Positions 17,790 through 25,784 of a stretch of DNA of 64,000 nucleotides are shown here, piece by piece. The notes below the pieces were generated by a model that worked only from the letters and a program-made list of their open reading frames with translations, did not search any database and was not told where the DNA came from. How positions within the stretch are numbered: position 1 is the first letter of the stretch; each line of letters opens with the position of its first letter. A program made the translations under genes and the position numbers. Source of the DNA: Pseudoalteromonas denitrificans DSM 6059 (GTDB taxonomy: Bacteria; Pseudomonadota; Gammaproteobacteria; Enterobacterales; Alteromonadaceae); assembly GCF_900112265.1 (NCBI RefSeq), contig NZ_FOLO01000002.1, positions 56,205-120,204 on the forward strand, written 5' to 3'.

Positions 17790-18868
17790 TGAACTTCACC
17801 ATTAGCTGAATTTGCAAATCTTGTTTTAACAATTTTAACTGCTATATCAGTACTTACTTTGTGTAAACCGTTAGCTACAATTTTACTTTTATCTGGTAGC
17901 GGGGCACTGATAAATGCATTTTTTCCATCGGTATATATGACCTTTACAATAACGGGTTTTAAACGAGCGCTTTTTTCTTCTTTTTTTATGTGATAAATAT
18001 TCCAAGTTCCACGAATACCATCTGTAAGAGCTGATAAAGGTACCCAATAACCCAGTGCTTTTTTGTCTTCTTTTATTTTAAGCCTGCCAACTTGACCTGC
18101 ATATATCGGTGCATTATCGGGTAAGGAAAAACGCATTGATAATGTATGAGATATAGGGTCTATTTCAGCGCCTTTACTCAATACTTTTGCTTGATACTCT
18201 TGGCCTGAAATAATAACGGGCATTATGGGTTTAATGGTTGACTTCAGATGTTCAGGTACACCGACTTGAATTTGATTATGACCTTTTTCTAATATACGTA
18301 TAGTAGGTGCTCCTGCTGCTATGACTTCACCTAAAGCAACATATCTTTGACCCAAAATACCATCAAAAGGGGCGTTTAAATGAGATTTTTCTATTTGAAG
18401 ATCTATGCCTGTAATTGCAGCTTGAATTTCACTGATATTTGCTAGATAGACATTGATTTGAGTATTGATTTTATCTAAATTTTGTTCGGCGGAGTAATTT
18501 TGTTTTTTTAATTTATCTAATCTTTTTTCATCTAACTTTGCTAATGTGAGCTCAGCTTCAATGCGTTTTTTCTTAGCTAAAAGTTTTAACTTTTCAATGT
18601 CAAGAAGCCGGGTATCTAAGGTGATAAGGGTTGTGTTTTTTGTAACTTTATCCCCTTGATCAAAATGAATTTTTTTTATTTTACCTGAGAATTCAAATGC
18701 GAGTTTAGCATCTTGTTGTTTAATGACTCGACCGCTAAATTGACGCTCTACTTGATATGATGCCATTTGTTGTAGTGCCATAGCTTCAATATTGACTGTG
18801 TTCTCGGCGCTTGAAATATGAAAACTGGCAATAAATAAACCAAAGTATGCAAATGATTGATACTTCAT
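17786..18868 (-). CDS. RND efflux membrane fusion protein (periplasmic adaptor)
   Basis: 360 aa with a cleavable signal peptide ending near ISSAEN. The order is typical: a first barrel strand, lipoyl half (FEFSGKIKKIHFDQGDKVTK), a helical hairpin (~90-155), the second lipoyl half (LNAPFDGILGQRYVALGEVI), a beta-barrel and a membrane-proximal C-terminus. It bridges the RND pump to an outer-membrane channel. First gene of the pump operon, transcribed away from the TetR gene from a region with two palindromic operators. Confidence 0.93.
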   Translation of the reverse strand: MKYQSFAYFGLFIASFHISSAENTVNIEAMALQQMASYQVERQFSGRVIKQQDAKLAFEFSGKIKKIHFDQGDKVTKNTTLITLDTRLLDIEKLKLLAKKKRIEAELTLAKLDEKRLDKLKKQNYSAEQNLDKINTQINVYLANISEIQAAITGIDLQIEKSHLNAPFDGILGQRYVALGEVIAAGAPTIRILEKGHNQIQVGVPEHLKSTIKPIMPVIISGQEYQAKVLSKGAEIDPISHTLSMRFSLPDNAPIYAGQVGRLKIKEDKKALGYWVPLSALTDGIRGTWNIYHIKKEEKSARLKPVIVKVIYTDGKNAFISAPLPDKSKIVANGLHKVSTDIAVKIVKTRFANSANGEVQ

Positions 18869-18925
18869 TTTATGCTCCTGATCCCTGATGAACTAAAAAT
18901 TGATTTATAAAACGATGATAAAATA

Positions 18926-18943
18926 CTAGACTACTCAGTCTAG
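18926..18943. promoter_or_regulatory. TetR-type operator 1 (CTAGACT-N4-AGTCTAG)
   Basis: Perfect 7-bp inverted repeat with a 4-bp spacer in the divergent control region between the efflux operon and the tetR-family gene. It shares the half-site CTAGAC with operator 2, and the two centres are about 36 bp apart. The position suggests autorepression and pump repression. Confidence 0.75.
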
Positions 18944-18963
18944 GTTCAATATAAATGAATCAA

Positions 18964-18978
18964 ACTAGACTGTCTAGT
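18964..18978. promoter_or_regulatory. TetR-type operator 2 (ACTAGAC-T-GTCTAGT)
   Basis: Perfect 15-bp palindrome, 30 bp upstream of the regulator's start codon, with an extra half-site (AGTCTA) directly adjacent. Same half-site as operator 1. Confidence 0.78.
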
Positions 18979-19007
18979 CTATTCTTGTAATTTGAGGTTT
19001 GTATTAA

Positions 19008-19625
19008 ATGGTAACAACAGAAGTAGCGTCAAAAAGAACTAAATCGCAATTAAAGCGTGAGCAAATTATTGAGGCTGCAACAAAATTATTTATTGAGCAG
19101 GGCTACCCAAATACGAGTATGGATAAAATAGCTAAGGAAGCTGGGGTATCAAAGCAAACTGTTTATAGCCACTTTACAGATAAAGATACTTTATTTGTTG
19201 AAACAGTTGGTTCACGTTGTTCAGCATCTGAATTTAGTGGTCAGCTTTATCATCCAGAATCTAGCTTACAAGATAATTTATTTAAAATTGTTAAAACTTT
19301 TAGTGATCTTGTTTTATCGGATGATGCGATTCAAGTTTATACCACCTGTGTATCACATCGAACTGAACACCCTCAGTTAGGCTCATGTTTTTACTGCGCG
19401 GGTCCTAAAATGATCCAAGATCAGGTTTCTCAGTGTTTAGCTAAGTTATCTGGTGTAGGTCAGTTGAACATTAATGATACACGTTTTGCTACTTTACAAT
19501 TATTAGGCATGGTACAAGGTGATTGGCATTTAAAGCGTACTTTAGGCCATATCAGTGATGACGTAGCACCTTCTGACGAATATTTAAAAGACTGTGTTAA
19601 TCGCTTTGTAAAGTCTTATAGCTAA
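19008..19625 (+). CDS. TetR/AcrR family transcriptional repressor of the adjacent RND pump
   Basis: 205 aa. The N-terminal helix-turn-helix is clear (EQIIEAATKLFIEQGYPNTS followed by MDKIAKEAGVSKQTVYSHF, residues ~18-57). The C-terminal ~140 residues form the ligand domain of the AefR-like group, with several Cys residues (~65, 117, 128, 131). It is transcribed divergently from the pump genes, and two palindromes occupy the shared promoter, so it very likely represses both. The inducer cannot be read from the sequence. Confidence 0.92.
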   Translation: MVTTEVASKRTKSQLKREQIIEAATKLFIEQGYPNTSMDKIAKEAGVSKQTVYSHFTDKDTLFVETVGSRCSASEFSGQLYHPESSLQDNLFKIVKTFSDLVLSDDAIQVYTTCVSHRTEHPQLGSCFYCAGPKMIQDQVSQCLAKLSGVGQLNINDTRFATLQLLGMVQGDWHLKRTLGHISDDVAPSDEYLKDCVNRFVKSYS

Positions 19626-19668
19626 AAATGTAATCATTTGTTTCTGCTTGAATATAAAATTAATTAGT

Positions 19669-19682
19669 TTGATTTCGATCAA
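19669..19682. promoter_or_regulatory. FNR-type box (TTGAT-N4-ATCAA)
   Basis: Exact match to the FNR/EtrA consensus, centred ~66 bp before the start of the 84-aa gene at 19742. That placement suits oxygen- or redox-responsive control of that small gene. The tetR gene ends 44 bp upstream. Confidence 0.55.
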
Positions 19683-19741
19683 TGCTTTGATACATCACTT
19701 AGTTATTCTGTTTCTCTTGTTAAAATAACTTATGACTTTGT

Positions 19742-19996
19742 ATGAACTCAAAATCTCAAATTTATTTTGAAAAGCTCATTGTTTCTGACAAGTGGGCTAG
19801 AGTTGAAAATATGGCTTTCGAGTTAGATGGTCGTATTGATTATAATGATAGAATGGCTGAGTATTTACAGGATATCTGTCCTGAAGTTTTGTGTATAAAT
19901 GTGACCGCTGAACAATGTGTTAAATATGAGCATAGTTGCGGGCTTAATTTTGTTGAAATATCAGAATATGTTTTCCAATATATTTATAATGAATAA
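19742..19996 (+). CDS. Small soluble hypothetical protein
   Basis: 84 aa, acidic, four cysteines (in PEVLCINV, AEQCVKYEHSC and nearby), no signal peptide or membrane segment. Unrecognised. The ribosome site is weak, so the start is not certain. It lies alone between an FNR-type box and a strong bidirectional terminator, which argues that it is a separately transcribed, possibly redox-controlled gene. Confidence 0.6.
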   Translation: MNSKSQIYFEKLIVSDKWARVENMAFELDGRIDYNDRMAEYLQDICPEVLCINVTAEQCVKYEHSCGLNFVEISEYVFQYIYNE

Positions 19997-20018
19997 TTTG
20001 ATATTTATTAACAGACAT

Positions 20019-20048
20019 AAAAAAAGCTTGCCTAGGCAAGCTTTTTTT
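20019..20048. terminator. Bidirectional intrinsic terminator
   Basis: A 30-bp perfect palindrome: seven A, GCTTGCCTAGGCAAGC, seven T. It gives a GC stem with a T tract on both strands and separates the small gene (plus) from deaD (minus). Confidence 0.93.
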
Positions 20049-20060
20049 ATTTTAAACAGC

Positions 20061-21788
20061 TTACTTGTTTAAAGACATTTTCATTGGCTTTTGACAAATA
20101 ACAACTGTTTTGAAATGCTTCAATGTTGCTTCAGGCATATTTTGTGGAAGCTCAACAGTGCTGTGATCGTCATGTAAACGAATGTCGCCGATAAATTTAC
20201 TTGGAATATCTGCTTCGTTTGCAATTGCGCCTACAATATTTTTAACTTGTACGCCATCATCACGACCAATTTCGATACGGTATGTATCTACAGGACCATT
20301 ATCTTTAGGGCGACGCTCTCGAGGTTTACGCTCTCTGTCTTGACGACCTTCAGATCTTTCACCACGGCTATTGCGATCATTTCTATCACGACTACGACCA
20401 CTTCTGTCATTACGATCACCACGGCCACGATCATTGCGGTCGCCTCTAGGTGCGCGTTCTGGCATTTTAGGTGCATCTTCAACTTTGATTGGCGACTGTT
20501 TTTGCGCCAAGTAAAGTAATGCGCCTGCGAGTGCTTCACTTGATAAGCCTAATTCAGCGGTAAGTTTTGCAGCTAATTCATTATAAAATGCAATATCACC
20601 TTGTTCAGCTGTTTTTGTTAATGTAGTTGCTAAAGTTTCAAGGCGCTTTTGTTGTACTATATCTGTACTTGGTAATTGAACTTCTGCAATGTCTGACTTA
20701 GTACCACGAACGATATTTTTAAGCATGTAACGTTCGTTACGCTTAACAAATAAAAGTGCTTTACCAGTACGACCTGCACGACCAGTTCGGCCAATACGGT
20801 GAACATAAGCTTCAGCATCTTGTGGTATATCGTAGTTAATAACTAAATCGATACGTGGTACATCAAGGCCACGTGCTGCAACATCTGTTGCTATAACGAT
20901 ATCTAGCATGCCATTTTTTAAACGTTCGATTGTACGTTCACGGGCTTGCTGGTTCATGTCACCGTTTAATGGTGCAACAGAGAAACCTGCACGCTCTAAG
21001 TACTCTGCTAGCTGTACTGTATCGTTACGTGTTCTCACGAATACGATAGAGGCGTCATAATTTTCAGCTTGTAAAAAACGTACAATCGCTTTATTTTTAT
21101 GAACGTGACCAGCCATCCAGAATACTTGCTCAACGCTTTCAACAGTTGAGTTGCGTGCTGCAACACTTACATGTTCTGCATTTTCTAAGTATTTGCTACA
21201 AATTGATTGAATTTGCTTAGGCATAGTTGCAGAGAATAAACATGTTTGTTTATCTTGTGGGGTTTTAGCCATGATAGTTTCAACATCATCAATAAAGCCC
21301 ATGCGTAACATTTCATCAGCTTCATCTAAAACCATTGCACTTAGTCTATCTAGTTTTAATGTGCCTTTATTTAAGTGATCCATAACACGACCTGGTGTGC
21401 CCACAATAATTTGTGCGCCTTCACGTAGTGCTTTTAATTGGATACCGTAGCTTTGACCACCATAGATAGGTAATACTTTTACGCCGTGAGTAAATTTAGA
21501 GTATTGTTCAAATGCTTCAGCTACTTGTATTGCTAATTCACGTGTTGGTGCTAATACTAATATTTGAGGGTATTTAGCTTTAACATCTATATTATTTAAC
21601 AGGGGTAAAGCAAATGCTGCTGTTTTACCTGTACCTGTTTGTGCAAGTCCTAATACATCCTTTCCTGCTAATAAAGAAGGAATACATTTAGCTTGAATTT
21701 CAGAAGGTGTTTCATAACCTAATTTTTCGACAGCTTGTAATATAGCAGGTGATAGTTCTAAGGATGAAAAAGTGACAGATTCAGACAT
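20061..21788 (-). CDS. deaD: DEAD-box ATP-dependent RNA helicase DeaD/CsdA
   Basis: 575 aa. Q motif (FSSLELSPAILQAVEKLGYETPSEIQ, split here only for description), motif I AQTGTGKTAA, Ia PTRELA, II DEAD (LDEADEML), III SAT, V TDVAARGLD and VI HRIGRTGRAGR are all intact. An Arg/Asp/Asn-rich linker (~445-500) precedes a DbpA-type RNA-binding domain (~500-575). It unwinds structured RNA in ribosome assembly and mRNA decay, especially in the cold. It is somewhat shorter than the ~630-aa E. coli enzyme. Its Shine-Dalgarno is inside a hairpin (21793-21818), so translation may be structure-controlled. Confidence 0.96.
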   Translation of the reverse strand: MSESVTFSSLELSPAILQAVEKLGYETPSEIQAKCIPSLLAGKDVLGLAQTGTGKTAAFALPLLNNIDVKAKYPQILVLAPTRELAIQVAEAFEQYSKFTHGVKVLPIYGGQSYGIQLKALREGAQIIVGTPGRVMDHLNKGTLKLDRLSAMVLDEADEMLRMGFIDDVETIMAKTPQDKQTCLFSATMPKQIQSICSKYLENAEHVSVAARNSTVESVEQVFWMAGHVHKNKAIVRFLQAENYDASIVFVRTRNDTVQLAEYLERAGFSVAPLNGDMNQQARERTIERLKNGMLDIVIATDVAARGLDVPRIDLVINYDIPQDAEAYVHRIGRTGRAGRTGKALLFVKRNERYMLKNIVRGTKSDIAEVQLPSTDIVQQKRLETLATTLTKTAEQGDIAFYNELAAKLTAELGLSSEALAGALLYLAQKQSPIKVEDAPKMPERAPRGDRNDRGRGDRNDRSGRSRDRNDRNSRGERSEGRQDRERKPRERRPKDNGPVDTYRIEIGRDDGVQVKNIVGAIANEADIPSKFIGDIRLHDDHSTVELPQNMPEATLKHFKTVVICQKPMKMSLNK

Positions 21789-21792
21789 TAAA

Positions 21793-21818
21793 GCGCCTCG
21801 GCATATTTAAAGAGGCGC
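21793..21818 (-). promoter_or_regulatory. Hairpin enclosing the deaD Shine-Dalgarno
   Basis: On the minus strand GCGCCTC, a 12-nt loop, then GAGGCGC, ending 4 nt before the deaD ATG. The GAGG that should pair with 16S rRNA is in the 3' arm. There is no T tract, so it is not a standard terminator for the upstream grxA. Confidence 0.5.
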
Positions 21819-21894
21819 GCATTGTATAGTAAAACAGCAGCAATAGCTCGGGTAAATTTCAACTATTTTCTATGTGATTGAACTTGGTTGAATT

Positions 21895-22173
21895 TTATAC
21901 AGGTGTATTTTCTTGGTACAGACCAAAATTTTCTTTTGCATACGCTTCAAACTCGGTAAAGCCACCTATATGGACCTGTTCAACAAATATTTGAGGTACA
22001 GTTTCAACCGGTTTTCCGACTGTTTTTTCAAGATCCGCTTTTGAAATGCCTTCTTTATTAATATCAATATATTTAAATTTAAAGCCTACTACATCTTTAC
22101 TGAGCTGAGTTGAAACTTCTTTTGCTCTGACACAATATGGACACCCTTCACGACCAAAAATCACTGTAAACAT
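21895..22173 (-). CDS. grxA: Glutaredoxin 1 (GrxA family)
   Basis: 92 aa. The dithiol active site CPYC is at residues ~10-13 (GREGCPYCVRAKEV), the cis-Pro motif in GKPVETVPQIFV, and the GSH-binding 'HIGGFTEFEAY' near the C-terminus. It reduces protein disulfides and glutathione mixed disulfides in the cytoplasm. Length and motif order match E. coli GrxA. It lies 106 nt upstream of deaD on the same strand; they may or may not share a transcript. Confidence 0.95.
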   Translation of the reverse strand: MFTVIFGREGCPYCVRAKEVSTQLSKDVVGFKFKYIDINKEGISKADLEKTVGKPVETVPQIFVEQVHIGGFTEFEAYAKENFGLYQENTPV

Positions 22174-22255
22174 ACCTTAAACCTCATTTGTTTGAATACG
22201 TACAGCATAGTCGAATTTATAAATTGGTAAAATAGATTAATTCGATTGTATTATT

Positions 22256-22684
22256 CTATAAAGTTGATGATTGAGTGTTTTTGAGTAATAAATTTTCTTG
22301 TTTCAAATGGGCTAACTCTAATAATAAGTTAATTACAGTTTTTATTTCAAAATTATCCCAAGGTTTAGATAATATGATTTGTGCAATTTTATTTGGTATC
22401 GCAGATTGGCAAAGCTCCATATCTGCATAACCGGATAATAAAACTCTACTCATTTGAGGGGCTATTTTGTTAATGTGACTTAAAAGCTCAATTCCATCCA
22501 TATGCGGCATGCGAATATCAGAAATAATTAAATCAAATTGTTCATCTGTATTTAAATTATTTTTAATAGCCTCTAATGCTTCACTTGCACAATTGTAACT
22601 CGTAATTTGATAATCTTTTCGTAAAATTCGAGTTAATGCATTTAATACTTCAGGTTCATCATCTACTAATAAAATGTGGGTCAT
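22256..22684 (-). CDS. Stand-alone receiver-domain response regulator
   Basis: 142 aa, REC domain only. The acidic pair is D8-D9, the phospho-acceptor D56 (LIISDIRMP), the switch Ser in VLLSGYA (~87), and Lys in ILSKPW (~108). The C-terminal ~25 residues form a short amphipathic helix and no output domain. The sequence style is that of receivers paired with HD-GYP or hybrid kinases. GGAGG lies 7 nt upstream. It is downstream of the sigma-54-driven GT2 gene (40-nt gap), so it may be expressed with the polysaccharide genes. Partner kinase unknown; the HPt at 54044 is a candidate. Confidence 0.85.
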   Translation of the reverse strand: MTHILLVDDEPEVLNALTRILRKDYQITSYNCASEALEAIKNNLNTDEQFDLIISDIRMPHMDGIELLSHINKIAPQMSRVLLSGYADMELCQSAIPNKIAQIILSKPWDNFEIKTVINLLLELAHLKQENLLLKNTQSSTL

Positions 22685-22724
22685 TAATAACCTCCTGTAT
22701 CTTATCTTTATTTTAATATACTAG

Positions 22725-23645
22725 TTAAATATACATCAATTGCTTAATGTCATGAAAAAAGTGTTTAATATTTCTTTTATGTGGGTAAAGCAATACGGCT
22801 TGTAGTGCATGTTTTAAAGCATGAAACTTGTGACCTAGTTGACGATGGTGATCAGCTCTGCTTTCATTCAAACTTGCTTTTGCATGTTTTACTGTTAAAG
22901 GTTGAACATCTGGGTGTGCTCTGATACGTGTAATTATTTCATCTAATGCGGCTAAATGCTTATCCTGAAATTTTAAGTTTGAATTTTTAGGCGTGAGATG
23001 ATCTGTGGTGATTTCATGGCTGAAACAAAAGTTTCCTTGCATCGCAAGCCGTAACCAACAATCCCAATCACTGGCTGACTTTAAACTTGGATCAAAACCT
23101 GATTTCATCAGTTTTTCACGTTTTACCATGACACTTGAAGTGCCTATGATATTATTCTTTAATAAAATATTTAATGGTGAATTTAATGTTATATATTCAT
23201 TATTTACAAAGTTACATACTTTTGAAAATTCAGAAAAATATGAAAAGCAATCAATAATAGGCTGATAATGTGTATCGACATTCTGATAGTTCGTGAAAGT
23301 TAAAATGCAATTAGGGTGGGTTTTCATAAACTGCAGTTGATTGGCTAATTTGTTGTCATACCATGTATCTCCGGCATCTAAAAAAGCAATGAATTTACAG
23401 TTCGATTTTTCAATGGCTAAGTTTCTCGCATTTGCAATATTTGATTTATTATATTCAATAATGCGGATGTAATCATATCTTTGGGCTATGTGGTTTAGCC
23501 ACTCGGAAGTATCACCACTGCTGCCATCATCAGTAATAATAACTTCTTGGCGTATATTCTTCTGCCTAAGAATACTACCTAATGATTTAGATAAATGTTC
23601 TTTATTGTTATAGCTTGGAATAATGACACAGACATCTTTGCACAT
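22725..23645 (-). CDS. Glycosyltransferase family 2 (copy A)
   Basis: 306 aa with a GT-A fold: CVIIPSYNNKEHL, IITDDGSSGDTS, NARNLAIEKS and FLDAGDTW (the DXD position reads DAGD). Cytoplasmic; probably transfers a nucleotide-sugar residue to the growing polyprenyl-linked repeat. It is clearly paralogous to the GT2 at 34695-35780 (shared DCFSYF/W, NIIGTS-VM, SA-DWD-WL). It is transcribed divergently from a GT4 gene, with facing sigma-54 promoters and a TTTGCA-N3-TGCAAA site in between. GGAGAA precedes the start. Confidence 0.9.
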   Translation of the reverse strand: MCKDVCVIIPSYNNKEHLSKSLGSILRQKNIRQEVIITDDGSSGDTSEWLNHIAQRYDYIRIIEYNKSNIANARNLAIEKSNCKFIAFLDAGDTWYDNKLANQLQFMKTHPNCILTFTNYQNVDTHYQPIIDCFSYFSEFSKVCNFVNNEYITLNSPLNILLKNNIIGTSSVMVKREKLMKSGFDPSLKSASDWDCWLRLAMQGNFCFSHEITTDHLTPKNSNLKFQDKHLAALDEIITRIRAHPDVQPLTVKHAKASLNESRADHHRQLGHKFHALKHALQAVLLYPHKRNIKHFFHDIKQLMYI

Positions 23646-23688
23646 ATCACATTCTCCATTTCATAATAATTTTATTTACTTTGAAAAC

Positions 23689-23704
23689 TGCAATTAAAAT
23701 GCCA
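23689..23704 (-). promoter_or_regulatory. Sigma-54 promoter of GT2 copy A
   Basis: Minus-strand TGGCATTTTAATTGCA: GG and GC exactly 12 bp apart and both boxes at consensus. The predicted transcript would begin ~33 nt before the ATG at 23645. A palindromic operator is centred 50 bp upstream. Confidence 0.82.
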
Positions 23705-23745
23705 GCGATATTACGCTAAAAACAGCAGCAAGTTCTCCATTTTGC

Positions 23746-23760
23746 TTTGCAAAATGCAAT
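23746..23760. promoter_or_regulatory. Operator site 1, TTTGCA-N3-TGCAAT
   Basis: One of eight copies of the 15-bp palindrome TTTGCA-N3-TGCAAA. It sits midway between the facing sigma-54 promoters at 23689-23704 and 23810-23825 (centre 50 and 58 bp from their -24 GG). An extra half-site (TTTTGCAT) follows at 23763. Confidence 0.72.
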
Positions 23761-23809
23761 CATTTTGCATAAACAGTATAAATACAGCGCTAAATACCTG
23801 ATTCAGGGC

Positions 23810-23825
23810 AGGCATATACCTTGCT
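23810..23825 (+). promoter_or_regulatory. Sigma-54 promoter of the GT4-acyltransferase-GT operon
   Basis: AGGCATATACCTTGCT: GG/GC spacing 12, with TTGC at -12. It lies 52 nt before the start codon at 23877. Confidence 0.78.
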
Positions 23826-23876
23826 GTTATTAAATGACGCTAGTAATTACTGACTATGATAACTGAGGATAGAGTA

Positions 23877-25052
23877 ATGAAACATATTGCTGTAGTGCTC
23901 CCCGATTTTCCAATTCCATCAGAAACCTTTGTGGTAACTGAAATTAAATCTTTGCTTAAAATGGGTCATAAGATCACTGTATTTTGTTTTAACCGCGAGC
24001 TACATTGGATTGAGTTACCGGATAAAGTCAATGTTATTGAACTTGATTCTACTATATCAAATGAGATCGGTGGCTTATTTAGGTTTAACCCAATGAACTT
24101 GGTTAAGTCATTTATATGTGCATATCACTTACAAGAAATTTCAATTAAATCTTTGCTTTTTTATGGGGTCAAATTGGCGACATTAGCTAAAAAGTATGGC
24201 TGTGAACATTTTCATTGCCACTTTTTACATAATGTTATGGCTTATGTTTTAGTTGCGGCAAAATTGGCAGATGTCACTGTGTCAGGAGTGGGTCATGGTC
24301 ATGATGTTGATGTGAATAGCCATGATTTAAAGTACAAATTACAAATGTGTAATTTTTGTATTGCTGTTTGCCAAGATATGAACAATACCTTTAGCTTGTT
24401 AGGCGCAAAACATCATTATTTGCTTCATAGCGGCGTTGATGTGTCTCACTTCGCATTAAATCCCCCTCCGGATCATAATAATGTAAGGAATCGGCGATTA
24501 AGGTTATTATTTGTCGGCCGCTTAGTGGCTAAAAAAGGGTTGAAATATGCCTTAGAGGCATTAGCTAAAATAGACGCTGAACATCGGCCTTGCTTAGATA
24601 TTGTTGGCAAAGGTCCTGAATATGCAAGAATATCTGAACAAATAAAGCAATTGCATTTAGAAGAGTTTGTTTGCTTACTTGGTCATCATACCCCAAATTG
24701 GATTGCGCAAGTATCAGGTCAATATGATGCTTTTATTGCGCCATTTTATACACCTGAAAATGGAGAAACTAATACAAGTCATTTAGCAGTGAAAGAAGCG
24801 ATGGCAATGGGGCTTCCTGTTATTACATGTGAGACTACAGGCTGTAGAGAGGTTGTGAGTTATGAGGTTGGCTTTATTGTAAAACCAAAAGATACAAATG
24901 AGTTGAAAGAAGCAATAGAGTCACTGAATTATTTAAAACCGAGCATTCGGCAAAAGATGGGCATACTTGCTCGAAAGCGGGTTGAGGTAATGTTTGACTC
25001 TATTACACAGGCAAAAAAATTATCAAATTTGATTGAGCAAATTCATAGTTAA
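23877..25052 (+). CDS. Glycosyltransferase family 4 (copy A)
   Basis: 391 aa from the ATG at 23877 (MKHIAVVLPDFP), which has GAGGAT 7-8 nt upstream; an in-frame ATG at 23856 lies within the leader. GT-B fold: N-terminal domain with 'PIPSETFVVTEI', and C-terminal nucleotide-sugar domain with LLFVGRLVAKKGL, GKGPEYARI, and the ExxxxE-type motif VKEAMAMGLPVITCETTGCREVV. It is paralogous to the GT4 at 35944-37197 (PVLSETFVSTE). First gene of a three-gene operon with the acyltransferase and another GT. Confidence 0.92.
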   Translation: MKHIAVVLPDFPIPSETFVVTEIKSLLKMGHKITVFCFNRELHWIELPDKVNVIELDSTISNEIGGLFRFNPMNLVKSFICAYHLQEISIKSLLFYGVKLATLAKKYGCEHFHCHFLHNVMAYVLVAAKLADVTVSGVGHGHDVDVNSHDLKYKLQMCNFCIAVCQDMNNTFSLLGAKHHYLLHSGVDVSHFALNPPPDHNNVRNRRLRLLFVGRLVAKKGLKYALEALAKIDAEHRPCLDIVGKGPEYARISEQIKQLHLEEFVCLLGHHTPNWIAQVSGQYDAFIAPFYTPENGETNTSHLAVKEAMAMGLPVITCETTGCREVVSYEVGFIVKPKDTNELKEAIESLNYLKPSIRQKMGILARKRVEVMFDSITQAKKLSNLIEQIHS

Positions 25053-25073
25053 AACAAAAACTCTGGAGGTTTT

Positions 25074-25772
25074 ATGTTTATTAAAATGGTTTACTGGCTT
25101 AAAACAGATGAAAGTGTTTTTGGGTGTTTTTGTCGTAAATGGGCGAAAAAAATACGTAACCCTCAAATTCCCGTTATTCCATTAATGCATAGTTTATTAT
25201 TTAATTTTCATGTGTTTATCACAAATTTATTTGATGATATATACCGAGTATTATACTTCACACCTTTATTTAAAAGCCAAGTGAAAGGTAAAAAGCAAAA
25301 TTTATATCTCTATTCTGGCATGCCACAGATATTAGGTCATTTGGATATTACATTAGGTGAAAATGTCAGAATGTCAGGAGTCACGACTTTTTGTGGGCGC
25401 GTATTCTCTGTTGATAAGCCCCAATTAATTATAGGGAATAACGTTGATATAGGTTGGCAAAACTCGATTTCTATTGGTACTAAAGTCATTCTCGAAGATG
25501 ATGTGAGACTTGCTGGTAAGGTATTTTTAGCTGGTTTTCCAGGGCATCCAATTGATAATGATGCAAGAGCTCAAGGTAAACCTGATTTGGAATGCCAAGT
25601 TGGTGACATCATTATTCAGCAAGGCGCTTGGCTTGGCACTGGGGTGACGGTATTAGCGGGTATCACGATTGGTCAAGGGGCTATTATAGGGGCTGGTTCT
25701 ATTGTAACCAAAGATATACCTGCTAATTGCATTGCAGCTGGTAACCCTGCTCGTGTTGTAAAAAATATTTAG
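25074..25772 (+). CDS. Left-handed beta-helix acyltransferase (WcaF/NodL/SAT-like)
   Basis: 232 aa. Residues ~95-230 are hexapeptide repeats (LIIGNNVDIGWQNSISIGTKVILEDDVRLA; GTGVTVLAGITIGQGAIIGAGSIVTKD), ending with the typical IPANCIAAGNPARVV. The N-terminal ~90 residues are helical and partly hydrophobic. The protein is likely an O- or N-acetyltransferase that decorates the exopolysaccharide from acetyl-CoA. GGAGG lies 6 nt before the ATG. It is in an operon between two GT genes. Confidence 0.92.
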   Translation: MFIKMVYWLKTDESVFGCFCRKWAKKIRNPQIPVIPLMHSLLFNFHVFITNLFDDIYRVLYFTPLFKSQVKGKKQNLYLYSGMPQILGHLDITLGENVRMSGVTTFCGRVFSVDKPQLIIGNNVDIGWQNSISIGTKVILEDDVRLAGKVFLAGFPGHPIDNDARAQGKPDLECQVGDIIIQQGAWLGTGVTVLAGITIGQGAIIGAGSIVTKDIPANCIAAGNPARVVKNI

Positions 25773-25784
25773 CTGGGAGTATTT

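Noticed and set aside
14718..18868. RND operon as heavy-metal (CusA-type) exporter
   Set aside because: No Met/His/Cys-rich metal-site pattern was noticed, the fusion protein lacks a metal-binding N-terminus, and control is by a TetR regulator, not MerR or a two-component system.
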